Of a stretch of 21,049 bases of DNA, positions 6,409 through 12,174 are shown one piece after another. The stretch's first letter is position 1, and every line of letters begins with the position of its first letter. Below the pieces are notes generated by a model, which saw nothing but the letters and a program-made list of their open reading frames with translations, did no database searches and was not told where the DNA came from. The stretch lies in IMG/VR virus record IMGVR_UViG_3300032516_002560, positions 1 through 21,049 of that record; one strand, 5' to 3'. A program made the position numbers and the translations under genes. The DNA comes from a virus.

Positions 6409-6693
6409 ATGCGCGGGCTGCTGCTCTACGCAGCCATCATCCTGTTCGTCCTGCTGGCGCCCATCGTCTTGTCGTTGGGCGTCGGCGGGCTGCCCGGCCT
6501 GCTTGGGCTGCTCGGTCTTGACGCGCTGGTCCCGATGGTCAGCTCGTTCTTCGGCATTGCAATTCTCCTGCTGGTGATCTCTGCTGTGTTCTCAGCTCGT
6601 GGGACGTACCACGTCAGCGAGCACGTCCTCGACATGCTCCCGGGCGCGATCCTCGCCATCCTGCTTGCCGCCCTGATCGGTGCGGTCCGATGA
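6409..6693 (+). CDS. Small membrane protein with three hydrophobic segments
   Basis: 94 residues from the ATG at 6409, a few bases after the preceding stop. Hydrophobic segments at about 4-24, 45-63 and 76-93 make a three-TM protein; the Gly/Leu-rich loop LPGLLGLLGL links the first two. An ATTGCAAT site at 6556-6563 is read as Gly-Ile-Ala-Ile-Leu in segment two. A phage early membrane protein or holin-like role is possible; no family is recognised. The stop overlaps the next ATG by four bases. Confidence 0.77.
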   Translation: MRGLLLYAAIILFVLLAPIVLSLGVGGLPGLLGLLGLDALVPMVSSFFGIAILLLVISAVFSARGTYHVSEHVLDMLPGAILAILLAALIGAVR

Positions 6694-7259
6694 CACCCGT
6701 CCCCCACTCCGGCAACCTGTGCTCCGGCCTGTGCCGAACTCCGTGCATCCACTTCGACTGCTGGCAGTGTGACGAGGAAAGGGAGGTGCTGCTGAAGAAG
6801 AAGGTGCTGGAAGAGGCGAAGGAGCATCATCGGGTCATCAACGCCGCAATCCAATCGGCGAGGGCCAGTCAGGTCATCAGCACTGCTCCACCTGTCATCA
6901 GCGCTGCTCCACCTCCCGGGGGCTGGAAGTCACCCGGCTGGTCGCCGCTCGGGGAGACGACGACGGCGATGGTCACGCGCGATGCGTTGCAGCATCTTGT
7001 CGAGCTTGCCGGTCTGCACATGGACTGGAACAATGGCGATCCGATCATCCATTGGAAGCCGGAGCCGGTTGTCGATAGCAGGGCCAGTGACAGTGACATC
7101 GAGGCAGCGAAGAAACTGCTGGAGTGGAAGCCGCCCGCCGACGAGGACAAGGCGAAGTTCGTCCAGAACCAGACAATCGATCACATCAACCGGGTGGTTG
7201 CGATGCTGAACTCGCGTCTCATCTCTCGGGAAGAAGCTATGAGGAGGCTCTGGGAATGA
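6690..7259 (+). CDS. Hypothetical protein with N-terminal Cys cluster and SDSDIEAAKKLL module
   Basis: 189 residues, ATGA overlap with the membrane protein gene. The N-terminal 30 residues contain CxxxCxxxC then CWQC, a likely zinc or metal site. A charged helix follows (REVLLKKKVLEEAKEHH), then a Pro-rich linker built from two 21-base repeats (6873-6914; VISTAPP/VISAAPP). Further on, SDSDIEAAKKLLEW matches the module at the N termini of the proteins at 2309 and 4557. The C terminus is helical (HINRVVAMLNSRLISREEAMRRLWE). The function is unknown; the layout suggests a multi-part adaptor. Confidence 0.8.
   Translation: MTPVPHSGNLCSGLCRTPCIHFDCWQCDEEREVLLKKKVLEEAKEHHRVINAAIQSARASQVISTAPPVISAAPPPGGWKSPGWSPLGETTTAMVTRDALQHLVELAGLHMDWNNGDPIIHWKPEPVVDSRASDSDIEAAKKLLEWKPPADEDKAKFVQNQTIDHINRVVAMLNSRLISREEAMRRLWE
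6873..6914 (+). repeat. Two tandem 21 bp repeats
   Basis: GTCATCAGC(A/G)CTGCTCCACCT occurs twice in direct succession with one mismatch, in frame, encoding VISTAPP and VISAAPP in the linker of the surrounding gene. It looks like a recent local duplication. Confidence 0.8.
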
Positions 7260-7486
7260 CAATGCTCAGATGGCGTCGGCGGAAGGTGGTAGTGACCAAC
7301 TCCGCCGTGCCAGAGGCCGAGTGCTGTGCCCGGCCGAACGCGTTCCCGCACGACGGCAAGTGCCGCTGGTGTCCCAAGCATGACGGGTCGTCGGGTGTAG
7401 CGGAGACGCGCTACACTGATGCACACGAGTACGAGGACTACTCGACCGACGTCCGGTCCCTTGTCCTAGCGAAGAGACGGAAGTGA
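7256..7486 (+). CDS. Small basic Cys-containing protein
   Basis: 76 residues from ATG 7256, eight bases after AGGAGG (7242-7247) and overlapping the preceding stop; ATG 7262 is an alternative. The product begins strongly basic (LRWRRRKVV), then has CC at about 23-24 and CRWCPKH at about 36-42, a possible zinc knuckle. It has an acidic tyrosine-rich C-terminal half and a basic tail (LAKRRK). A perfect 8 bp hairpin (7395-7416) lies inside the coding sequence. It is not recognised. Confidence 0.74.
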   Translation: MTMLRWRRRKVVVTNSAVPEAECCARPNAFPHDGKCRWCPKHDGSSGVAETRYTDAHEYEDYSTDVRSLVLAKRRK

Positions 7487-7599
7487 CCCACACCCTCACG
7501 GACTGCGAGTGCAATGGCTTCGGCTGTGAGTGGTGCGCCTACGGGTGGACGCCCGACGAGCCATACTGGAGGAACCGATGGAACTCACCAAGCAGATGA
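7483..7599 (+). CDS. 38-residue Cys-rich mini-protein
   Basis: GTG at 7483 overlaps the preceding stop (GTGA) and the frame runs to TGA at 7597-7599. The product has DCECNGFGCEWC at about residues 7-18: four Cys as CxC and CxxC, a compact zinc-binding unit, followed by a Trp/Arg-rich tail (WTPDEPYWRNRWN). It keeps the coupled-gene arrangement of the operon and overlaps the next gene by 22 bases, which argues both for it (no gap otherwise) and for caution. The function is unknown. Confidence 0.6.
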   Translation: MTHTLTDCECNGFGCEWCAYGWTPDEPYWRNRWNSPSR

Positions 7600-7829
7600 A
7601 GAGGGTCTGGGACGCCCCGGCCAATTACAATCGCGCGTCCCGACGCGCAGCTCGGCTCTGGGGCCGCATCTGGAAGTGGGATGTCCGGGCCCTCGGCGTT
7701 GACCCAGACCTCCCACCCCGCTGCGTCCGACGGCATTGGAGTCCAACGCTGTTGGCCATGCCCAACCCGACCCGGCGCCAGCGACGCCACAAGGCGTGCG
7801 TCCTGCGTGCGATGAAGGCCCGCATCTGA
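7578..7829 (+). CDS. Small, very basic protein
   Basis: 83 residues; ATG 7578 is preceded by GGAGG near 7568-7572. The protein is strongly basic and Trp-rich (NRASRRAARLWGRIWKW; TRRQRRHKACVLRAMKARI), typical of nucleic-acid-binding phage proteins, but no fold is recognised. An ATTACAAT variant site lies at 7624-7631, read as Asn-Tyr-Asn. The stop is one base before the next ATG. Confidence 0.75.
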   Translation: MELTKQMKRVWDAPANYNRASRRAARLWGRIWKWDVRALGVDPDLPPRCVRRHWSPTLLAMPNPTRRQRRHKACVLRAMKARI

Positions 7830-7830
7830 T

Positions 7831-8007
7831 ATGACCGACACCGACCGCCTCGCCGCGCTCATCGAGAACGCCCCCGTCGGAGATGCGCCCTACGTCGAAG
7901 AGGACACCTACGTCAGCGGGTATGCGGCTGGCCTCCACGCCGCCGCTGCCATCGTCCGCGCCGCTGGTGTCACCCTCGCCGAGCCGAAGGAGGCCGACCG
8001 TGAGTGA
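7831..8007 (+). CDS. Hypothetical protein (58 aa), TDTDRLAAL module
   Basis: 58 residues from the ATG at 7831, immediately after the previous stop. The N terminus TDTDRLAALIE shares 22 identical bases (7836-7857) with the start of the gene at 2900. The remainder (DTYVSGYAAGLHAAAAIVRAAGVTL) is a helical Ala-rich segment. It overlaps the next gene by eight bases. The function is unknown; it is probably a duplicated module. Confidence 0.7.
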   Translation: MTDTDRLAALIENAPVGDAPYVEEDTYVSGYAAGLHAAAAIVRAAGVTLAEPKEADRE

Positions 8008-8251
8008 CAAAGCATACACCGTCATCGGGACCAACGTCGTCATCGACTGCGGCACCGTCGAGGAGGCCATCGCCTACGAGCGGGAGTTGTGGGCCAACCA
8101 GCCCTACGCACCCGCCACCCCCGCCCCGCTGGACGTGGATCGTTTCATGCGCGCTCAGGTAGCGGCAGGGTTGCGCGGATCGGCATGGGGCATTGCCATC
8201 GTGCAGAAGGTCGCCCGCGAGTACGACCGGCTCGCCCACAAGGAGAAGTGA
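8000..8251 (+). CDS. Hypothetical protein (83 aa) sharing a PAPLDV linker
   Basis: GTG start at 8000 inside the end of the previous gene, with GGAGG-like purines at 7989-7994. The N-terminal part (YTVIGTNVVIDCGTVEEAIAYEREL) is likely a small alpha/beta unit. Then comes the linker ATPAPLDV, encoded by 20 bases identical to 2710-2729, then a helical C terminus (GSAWGIAIVQKVAREYDRLAHKEK). The gene at 2610 has the same order: linker then helical tail with IAxA-type residues. The two look like distant paralogues with different N-terminal domains. Confidence 0.76.
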   Translation: MSDKAYTVIGTNVVIDCGTVEEAIAYERELWANQPYAPATPAPLDVDRFMRAQVAAGLRGSAWGIAIVQKVAREYDRLAHKEK

Positions 8252-8436
8252 TGCTCACGAACGGAGAAGGTCAGGTTTGCAATTGCCAGCGGATCGACTG
8301 CTGGCACAAGCCTCACGAATGCGACGAACCGCCTCAGCACATGTACGGCCAGTGTCTGACCTGCAAGACGTACAACCCGCGCCGCTGCGTGACCTGCGGG
8401 CAAGTGGTCCCAGAGGAAGGAACGGATCGTCAGTGA
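8251..8436 (+). CDS. Cys-rich zinc-binding mini-protein
   Basis: 61 residues, start overlapping the previous stop (TGATG). It has nine candidate ligands: CNC, CWH, H, C, then CLTC and CVTC. The C-terminal CLTCKTYNPRRCVTC is a clear four-Cys zinc ribbon. A TTTGCAAT variant with CAATTGCC lies at 8276-8287, read as Val-Cys-Asn-Cys. The function is unknown; such proteins usually bind nucleic acid or inhibit host enzymes. Confidence 0.78.
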   Translation: MLTNGEGQVCNCQRIDCWHKPHECDEPPQHMYGQCLTCKTYNPRRCVTCGQVVPEEGTDRQ

Positions 8437-9014
8437 AGGACACGTGGCTTCGGGGAGACTGGATGCAGACGTTCTCCGGCGCCCGCTACTACCCGATGGA
8501 CCCGAGGGCCGAGGACATCCACCCCGAGGACATCGCGCACGCGCTTGGGATGCTGTGCCGTTACGGTGGCCACGTCCGCGAGTTCTACTCCGTCGCTGAG
8601 CACTGCGTGCTGATGTCTCACGCCGTGCCCGCCGAGGATGCCCTGCACGCCCTGCTGCACGACGCGACCGAGGCGTACGTGGTGGACGTGCCGCGCCCGG
8701 TGAAACGATACCTGACCAATTACAAGGACATCGAGAACCGGGTGTGGGGCGCCATCAGCACGCGCTTCGGTGTGTCGCCTGTACTCCCGGCCAGCGTGCT
8801 CGCCGCCGACAACCGCATCATCCTCAACGAGAAGGCTGTCCTCCTTCTGGACAGCGAGTCGGAGTGGCCGGGCTTCGAGAGGCTGAAGCCACTCGACATT
8901 ACAATTCGAGCGTGGAGCCCAGCGCGCGCTCGGCTGGAGTACATCGACAGGTTGTACGACCTGTTGGATGCCAAGGGAGAGCGCGAGTACCGCGAACTGG
9001 GAGGAGAGGCGTGA
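8433..9014 (+). CDS. HD-domain phosphohydrolase (YfbR-like nucleotidase)
   Basis: 193 residues from GTG 8433 overlapping the previous stop, with AGGAAGGA upstream. The HD metal site is visible: H57 in SVAEHCVLMSH, HD at 76-77 in LLHDATEAY with E80, and D126 in AADN. The opening QTFSGARYYPMDPRAEDIHPEDIAHAL and the DVPRPVK segment are typical of phage HD hydrolases of the YfbR-like group, which dephosphorylate deoxynucleoside monophosphates. A role in dNTP-pool adjustment is therefore likely. It is followed, with a four-base overlap, by a DUF1599-like gene, another protein linked to nucleotides. An ATTACAAT site lies at 8898-8905. Confidence 0.85.
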   Translation: MKDTWLRGDWMQTFSGARYYPMDPRAEDIHPEDIAHALGMLCRYGGHVREFYSVAEHCVLMSHAVPAEDALHALLHDATEAYVVDVPRPVKRYLTNYKDIENRVWGAISTRFGVSPVLPASVLAADNRIILNEKAVLLLDSESEWPGFERLKPLDITIRAWSPARARLEYIDRLYDLLDAKGEREYRELGGEA

Positions 9015-9310
9015 GCAGTCCGGCCTTCAAGCAGCTACTGGACGATGCGTGGGCCTTGCACGAGGCCAAGAACGCGGGCTACGCAGGGGAGGACAACCCT
9101 GACCCGTGGGCCAACTTCAGGATGTCCGAGGCGTTCGGGATCAGCGCGCTCGACGGGTGCCTTGTGCGCATGTCGGACAAGTACATCCGCGTCACGAACC
9201 TGCGCAAGCGCCCCGAGAACGACAAGGTCAGCGAGTCCATCAGGGACACGCTGCTTGACCTCGCTGCCTACGCCTACATCGCCGTCTGCTTGATGGACGA
9301 GGATGCCTAG
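9011..9310 (+). CDS. DUF1599-like (nucleotide modification-associated domain 1) protein
   Basis: 99 residues, GTG overlapping the HD gene stop. The pattern fits the DUF1599/Nmad1 group: LHEAKNAGYAGEDNPDPWANFR (about 17-37), RMSDKYIRVTNL (53-64), and ESIRDTLLDLAAYAYIA (75-91). This is a compact all-helical MazG-related shape. In the literature the family is associated by gene context with DNA base modification; no enzyme activity is proven. Its coupling to the HD hydrolase supports a nucleotide-metabolism role. The assignment rests on pattern memory, not a search. Confidence 0.72.
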   Translation: MSSPAFKQLLDDAWALHEAKNAGYAGEDNPDPWANFRMSEAFGISALDGCLVRMSDKYIRVTNLRKRPENDKVSESIRDTLLDLAAYAYIAVCLMDEDA

Positions 9311-9659
9311 ACCTCCGCACGGCAAGGGCCACCCCGGGTGCCCGCACCCCAACTGGTCAGCCTGTGACAAGGCGGAGCAGATGCGCTTCGGCCAGTGCGT
9401 GGCCGTGACGGGGGTGAGGGCACCAACGCCGTGCGTGCGCTGGGCAGTCAGCGAGTCGGGCTGGTGCTGGCAGCACTACGCGTCGAAGCTGGAGCGCATT
9501 CGACGTGAAGAGAAGGAGGCCGCGAGGATGGCGCTCCTGAACTCCCGGGCCGATGCCCACATCGCGTGGACGGCCGCCCATCCATCCATCTTCGACAACC
9601 CGGGCGATGCCAAGTACCGCAAGCGGAAGCCGCCATTCAGGCTGGAAGCTCCGGCATGA
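9303..9659 (+). CDS. Zinc-binding protein with C...C...CxxH motif, last gene of the plus arm
   Basis: 118 residues; the ATG at 9303 overlaps the previous gene by eight bases. The centre has QCVAVTG...PCVRW...GWCWQHY (about residues 31-60), the C-x(n)-C-x(n)-CxxH pattern seen in many small actinobacterial and phage zinc proteins. Additional Cys/His (GCPHPNWSAC) precede it. A charged helix (KLERIRREEKEAARMALLNSRAD) follows, with a basic C terminus (YRKRKPPFR). The gene ends five bases before the convergent hairpin. No specific function can be named. Confidence 0.78.
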   Translation: MPRPPHGKGHPGCPHPNWSACDKAEQMRFGQCVAVTGVRAPTPCVRWAVSESGWCWQHYASKLERIRREEKEAARMALLNSRADAHIAWTAAHPSIFDNPGDAKYRKRKPPFRLEAPA

Positions 9660-9663
9660 AGAT

Positions 9664-9688
9664 GAGCCCTCCCGGGATGGGAGGGCTC
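9664..9688. terminator. Convergent-gene hairpin, probable bidirectional terminator
   Basis: GAGCCCTCCC (9664-9673) pairs perfectly with GGGAGGGCTC (9679-9688) around a GGGAT loop. It sits in the 51-base gap between the plus-arm stop (9659) and the minus-arm stop (9711). There is no T run on either side, so U-poor termination in both directions is inferred from position and stability. Confidence 0.75.
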
Positions 9689-9699
9689 AATTGCAATTG
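9688..9699. repeat. Perfect palindrome CAATTGCAATTG abutting the terminator
   Basis: This member of the ATTGCAAT family (core 9690-9697) is extended to a 12 bp palindrome and shares its first base with the end of the hairpin stem. It is non-coding on both strands, so the motif is kept here without protein constraint. Confidence 0.8.
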
Positions 9700-9710
9700 C
9701 CGGTGTCTTC

Positions 9711-10751
9711 CTACCAGCCTTCAGATTTCCGGTCCTGCACGAAAACTGGCATCCAGATGGTCTGCGCCCGCTCGGGAGTCGTGACCCAGAGAGCTTGCGC
9801 TGCGTCCGCAGGCGGGACGTTGATCCCGAACGCGAACTCGTCCATGCCCTTCAGGGTCCCGCCCATGATGACGCCCGGGATGTTGATGAGCTGGTGGAGG
9901 TGGCCGATGACCATGGTCTCCATTGTCATCCCGGCGGCAGCCTGCCGCTTGCCCTTCCGGTGGGAGCCGAGGGACAGTGGAGCGAACGCTCCGCTGATAC
10001 CCGTGCCCCCCTTGAACTGGTCTCCGTGAGTGAGCAGGTAGTTCCGGTCGTAGACCTTGATGTTCATGTCCATCGAGGTCGAGACGTTGACGACGACTCG
10101 TGAGCCCCTGTCCTTCAGCCGGTCCCGGATGATCGACCAGAACAGCCACTCGAAGTTGTCGTAGACGCGACCCTTGAACACGCTCTTGTGGGCCATGCGC
10201 CCGTGGTTGCCGACGACGGCATCGACCTCGACGCGCCCGTCCCACTCGCGGTCCAGCAGGTCGAAGCCTGCGAGGATCGGCTCCTGCGCGTTGAGCACGG
10301 TCTGGAGGATGCGCTCGTAGTTGCTCGCGGTCAGCTCAGCGTGGATTTCCCCGGTGAACAGGTCGCCTGTCGCTGGAATTACAATTCCCTCCAGCTTGAC
10401 ACCCTGCACGTAGGCCCGTGGCAATTCGATCACTTTCTCGAACCACCTCTTCGCCCGGATGTTGGCGATCTTCTCGTTGAAGGCGTTGAGGTACAGGACC
10501 TCGTCGGGCTTCACGACCTCGCCCAGATGCCAGTCGGTCATCTGGGCCATCACGATGCCCGAGTGTACGGAGTGGGCCTTGGGTCCGCGCCACGCTGGCA
10601 CGTGGATGGGCTCGATGCGGGCTGCATCGAAGAACCCGACAAGCTGGCGCAGCTCCTTCAGCTCCTTGGACTGGGCCTCGACTTCAAGACGGAGTTCCCG
10701 TTCTGCCTTGCGCGCCCACGTCTCGTTCTCTAGGCGATCTGAGACGGTCAT
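9711..10751 (-). CDS. Metallophosphoesterase (calcineurin-like)
   Basis: 346 residues from the ATG at 10751, overlapping the upstream HTH-like gene (ATGA); the longer open frame upstream is the shadow of that gene. All metal-binding motifs of the calcineurin-like phosphoesterases are present in order: DWH (D73, H75), GD (129-130), GNHGR (181-185), HGD (242-244) and GHLH (283-286). A charged coiled-coil-like helix (residues 10-40) precedes the domain. Substrates could be nucleic acids, nucleotides or phosphoproteins. It is the last gene of the minus arm, downstream of the lysis genes. ATTACAAT lies at 10378-10385 inside a GGAATT/AATTCC inverted repeat. Confidence 0.87.
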   Translation of the reverse strand: MTVSDRLENETWARKAERELRLEVEAQSKELKELRQLVGFFDAARIEPIHVPAWRGPKAHSVHSGIVMAQMTDWHLGEVVKPDEVLYLNAFNEKIANIRAKRWFEKVIELPRAYVQGVKLEGIVIPATGDLFTGEIHAELTASNYERILQTVLNAQEPILAGFDLLDREWDGRVEVDAVVGNHGRMAHKSVFKGRVYDNFEWLFWSIIRDRLKDRGSRVVVNVSTSMDMNIKVYDRNYLLTHGDQFKGGTGISGAFAPLSLGSHRKGKRQAAAGMTMETMVIGHLHQLINIPGVIMGGTLKGMDEFAFGINVPPADAAQALWVTTPERAQTIWMPVFVQDRKSEGW

Positions 10752-10990
10752 CGGTGGATCTTCCGACGGTGGGTGTCGATGGAGGACTCGCCGATGCCGA
10801 GACCGTCGTACGACGCTGCCGTCTGGTCGATCTGGACCTCGGCGGCGATCAGGCCGGGGCTGAAGCGCGGGTTGGCAATTGCAATTGCCCACTCCTTCCG
10901 GTCTTTCTCATCGAGCGATGAGAGCCACGCGCAGACGCGGCACTCGTTGAGCTGCTTGCGGGTTTCCAGCCGGTCCATCGGGGTAGGCAT
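10748..10990 (-). CDS. Small HTH-like DNA-binding protein paired with the metallophosphoesterase
   Basis: 80 residues, ATG 10990 with a perfect AAGGAGG upstream. The N-terminal ETRKQLNECRVCAWLSSL holds one CxxC; the C-terminal part, from PRFSPGLIAAEV to SIDTHRRKIHR, has the spacing of a helix-turn-helix that ends in a basic recognition-type helix. Such short proteins are common beside phosphoesterase genes in actinobacteriophages. Inside it lies the longest motif palindrome of the window, GGCAATTGCAATTGCC at 10874-10889, read as Ala-Ile-Ala-Ile-Ala. It could be the motif's own regulator, but nothing shows this. Confidence 0.77.
   Translation of the reverse strand: MPTPMDRLETRKQLNECRVCAWLSSLDEKDRKEWAIAIANPRFSPGLIAAEVQIDQTAASYDGLGIGESSIDTHRRKIHR
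10874..10889. repeat. 16 bp perfect palindrome GGCAATTGCAATTGCC
   Basis: This is the most extended member of the ATTGCAAT family, with the core at 10878-10885. It lies within the small HTH-like gene and may be the best-matching binding site in the window. Confidence 0.85.
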
Positions 10991-11002
10991 CGCGGAACCT
11001 CC

Positions 11003-11212
11003 TTACGTCTCGTCGGTGGTGGAGTCGGCGCCCGGATGCTCGGGCATCGATGCTCCTGACTTGAAGCCGAAGTAGAACGCGATCACTGCGGTCGCGAGGG
11101 TGGCGACGGTGTCACCCCCCACCTGCGCGATCACGGCTGCCACGAGGGCAAGCGCCATGATGAGCCGACCGGAGCCCTTGGGGAGCCAGAGCGGCTGGGT
11201 CTTGTCGAACAA
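11003..11212 (-). CDS. Two-TM small membrane protein, probable holin; TTG start within ATTGCAATTG
   Basis: 69 residues from TTG 11212, chosen because AGGAGG (11220-11225) is seven bases upstream; TTG 11218 is in frame but only one base from it. The N terminus is short and polar. Two hydrophobic segments (about 16-31 and 34-50, ending AVIAFYFGFKSG) and an acidic tail (EHPGADSTTDET) follow. The size, two-TM topology, charged tail and position directly after peptidoglycan-hydrolase genes fit a holin or holin-associated protein. The whole spacer and start region are made by one ATTGCAAT palindrome (11212-11219), so that site overlaps the translation start. Confidence 0.76.
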   Translation of the reverse strand: MFDKTQPLWLPKGSGRLIMALALVAAVIAQVGGDTVATLATAVIAFYFGFKSGASMPEHPGADSTTDET

Positions 11213-11226
11213 TTGCAATCCTCCTG

Positions 11227-12174
11227 CTATGTCAGCCGGACAGCTTCGCTCGAAGCCCTGCCCAGCTCGATTGCGATGCGCTCCTTCTCGTCAGCCGTGG
11301 CCTTCAAGACGGCAGCGTCCTGTGTTGCTTTCGTGTACCCGTCGTCAACGGCTCCCGCTGCCGGTGCCGTGACGTTGGTGATGTTGTCGGTGGCCGTGAA
11401 CTCGTACCGCCCGTTCTTCCACCACATGTACCAGACATCCTTGCCGTTGCCGGGGTCCACGTCGCCCTTGACGGTGCCGATCAGGACGACCGGCTCCTTG
11501 ACTGTGGTGGTGCGCAGCTTGGTGGCGGAGATGTGCGGCTGGTCCCTGACGTTGGACGAGGGCCTGACGTCGGCGGCGTACCCGGGCAGGTACTGGGTGA
11601 TCGGTTCCACGGAGGTCTCCTTGGGTACGGTGGCCATGGGCCACTTCAGGGCTGGTGCGACGATGGCCGTGCCAGCGAAGGCGTTGACGTACTTCTGGAC
11701 GTCAGCGGAGCTGATGACAATTGGGACGTCGGCTGACTTCGGTGCCTCGGGGTCGCACCACAGGAGCTTTCCTCCGGGCGTTCGCGCGAGCCACACTGCG
11801 TGACCACCGTCGAAGTTGCGATCCCACTGGGACAGCGGGTGGAGTGGCCCGAACGCGCTCATCGATCCCTGCACCACGGACACGTCGCCGGGCTTCAAGG
11901 CGATCAGGATGTTGTGCGCGTTGATCGGGGCTGGGAGGCTGACGTTGTATCGGGCCTTCACGCCACGGTGGAGGTCCGTCATGTTCGATCCGCCGGTCGG
12001 TGGCTCTCCGCTCGCTGCCCGGAGCTGCTGCGCCTCTGCGTGCGTTGCAGGCTGCGACGGGTCGAATGCGTCACGGAAGAACTCCAGCCCGGCGTCCCAC
12101 GTGCAGTCCTCCCACGAACCGTCAGCCTCACGCTCGCTGATGTGGATGTGGGTGACGGGGTCCTGTCCGCTCAT
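11227..12174 (-). CDS. Papain/C39-like cysteine peptidase, possible second lysin
   Basis: 315 residues, ATG 12174 overlapping the upstream stop (ATGA). The N-terminal ~150 residues show a cysteine-peptidase-like triad: C24 in EDCTWDAGLEF, H125 in DGGHAVWLA and D141 in LLWCDPEA. This is the order and spacing of C39/papain-like folds. From about 195 to 285 follows a beta-rich region (SNVRDQPHISAT... VWYMWWKNGRYEFTATD) that resembles an SH3-type wall-binding domain. The C-terminal tail is helical. The context, between two small membrane proteins and next to a lysozyme-like gene, suggests peptidoglycan peptide cleavage during lysis. Virion-associated or prohead functions are less likely but not excluded. 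Confidence 0.74.
   Translation of the reverse strand: MSGQDPVTHIHISEREADGSWEDCTWDAGLEFFRDAFDPSQPATHAEAQQLRAASGEPPTGGSNMTDLHRGVKARYNVSLPAPINAHNILIALKPGDVSVVQGSMSAFGPLHPLSQWDRNFDGGHAVWLARTPGGKLLWCDPEAPKSADVPIVISSADVQKYVNAFAGTAIVAPALKWPMATVPKETSVEPITQYLPGYAADVRPSSNVRDQPHISATKLRTTTVKEPVVLIGTVKGDVDPGNGKDVWYMWWKNGRYEFTATDNITNVTAPAAGAVDDGYTKATQDAAVLKATADEKERIAIELGRASSEAVRLT

Noticed and set aside
9711-10892. Longer start for the metallophosphoesterase
   Set aside because: The extra 47 codons encode Arg/Pro-rich sequence entirely overlapping the HTH-like gene, which has a perfect ribosome-binding site; ATG 10751 gives an ATGA junction.
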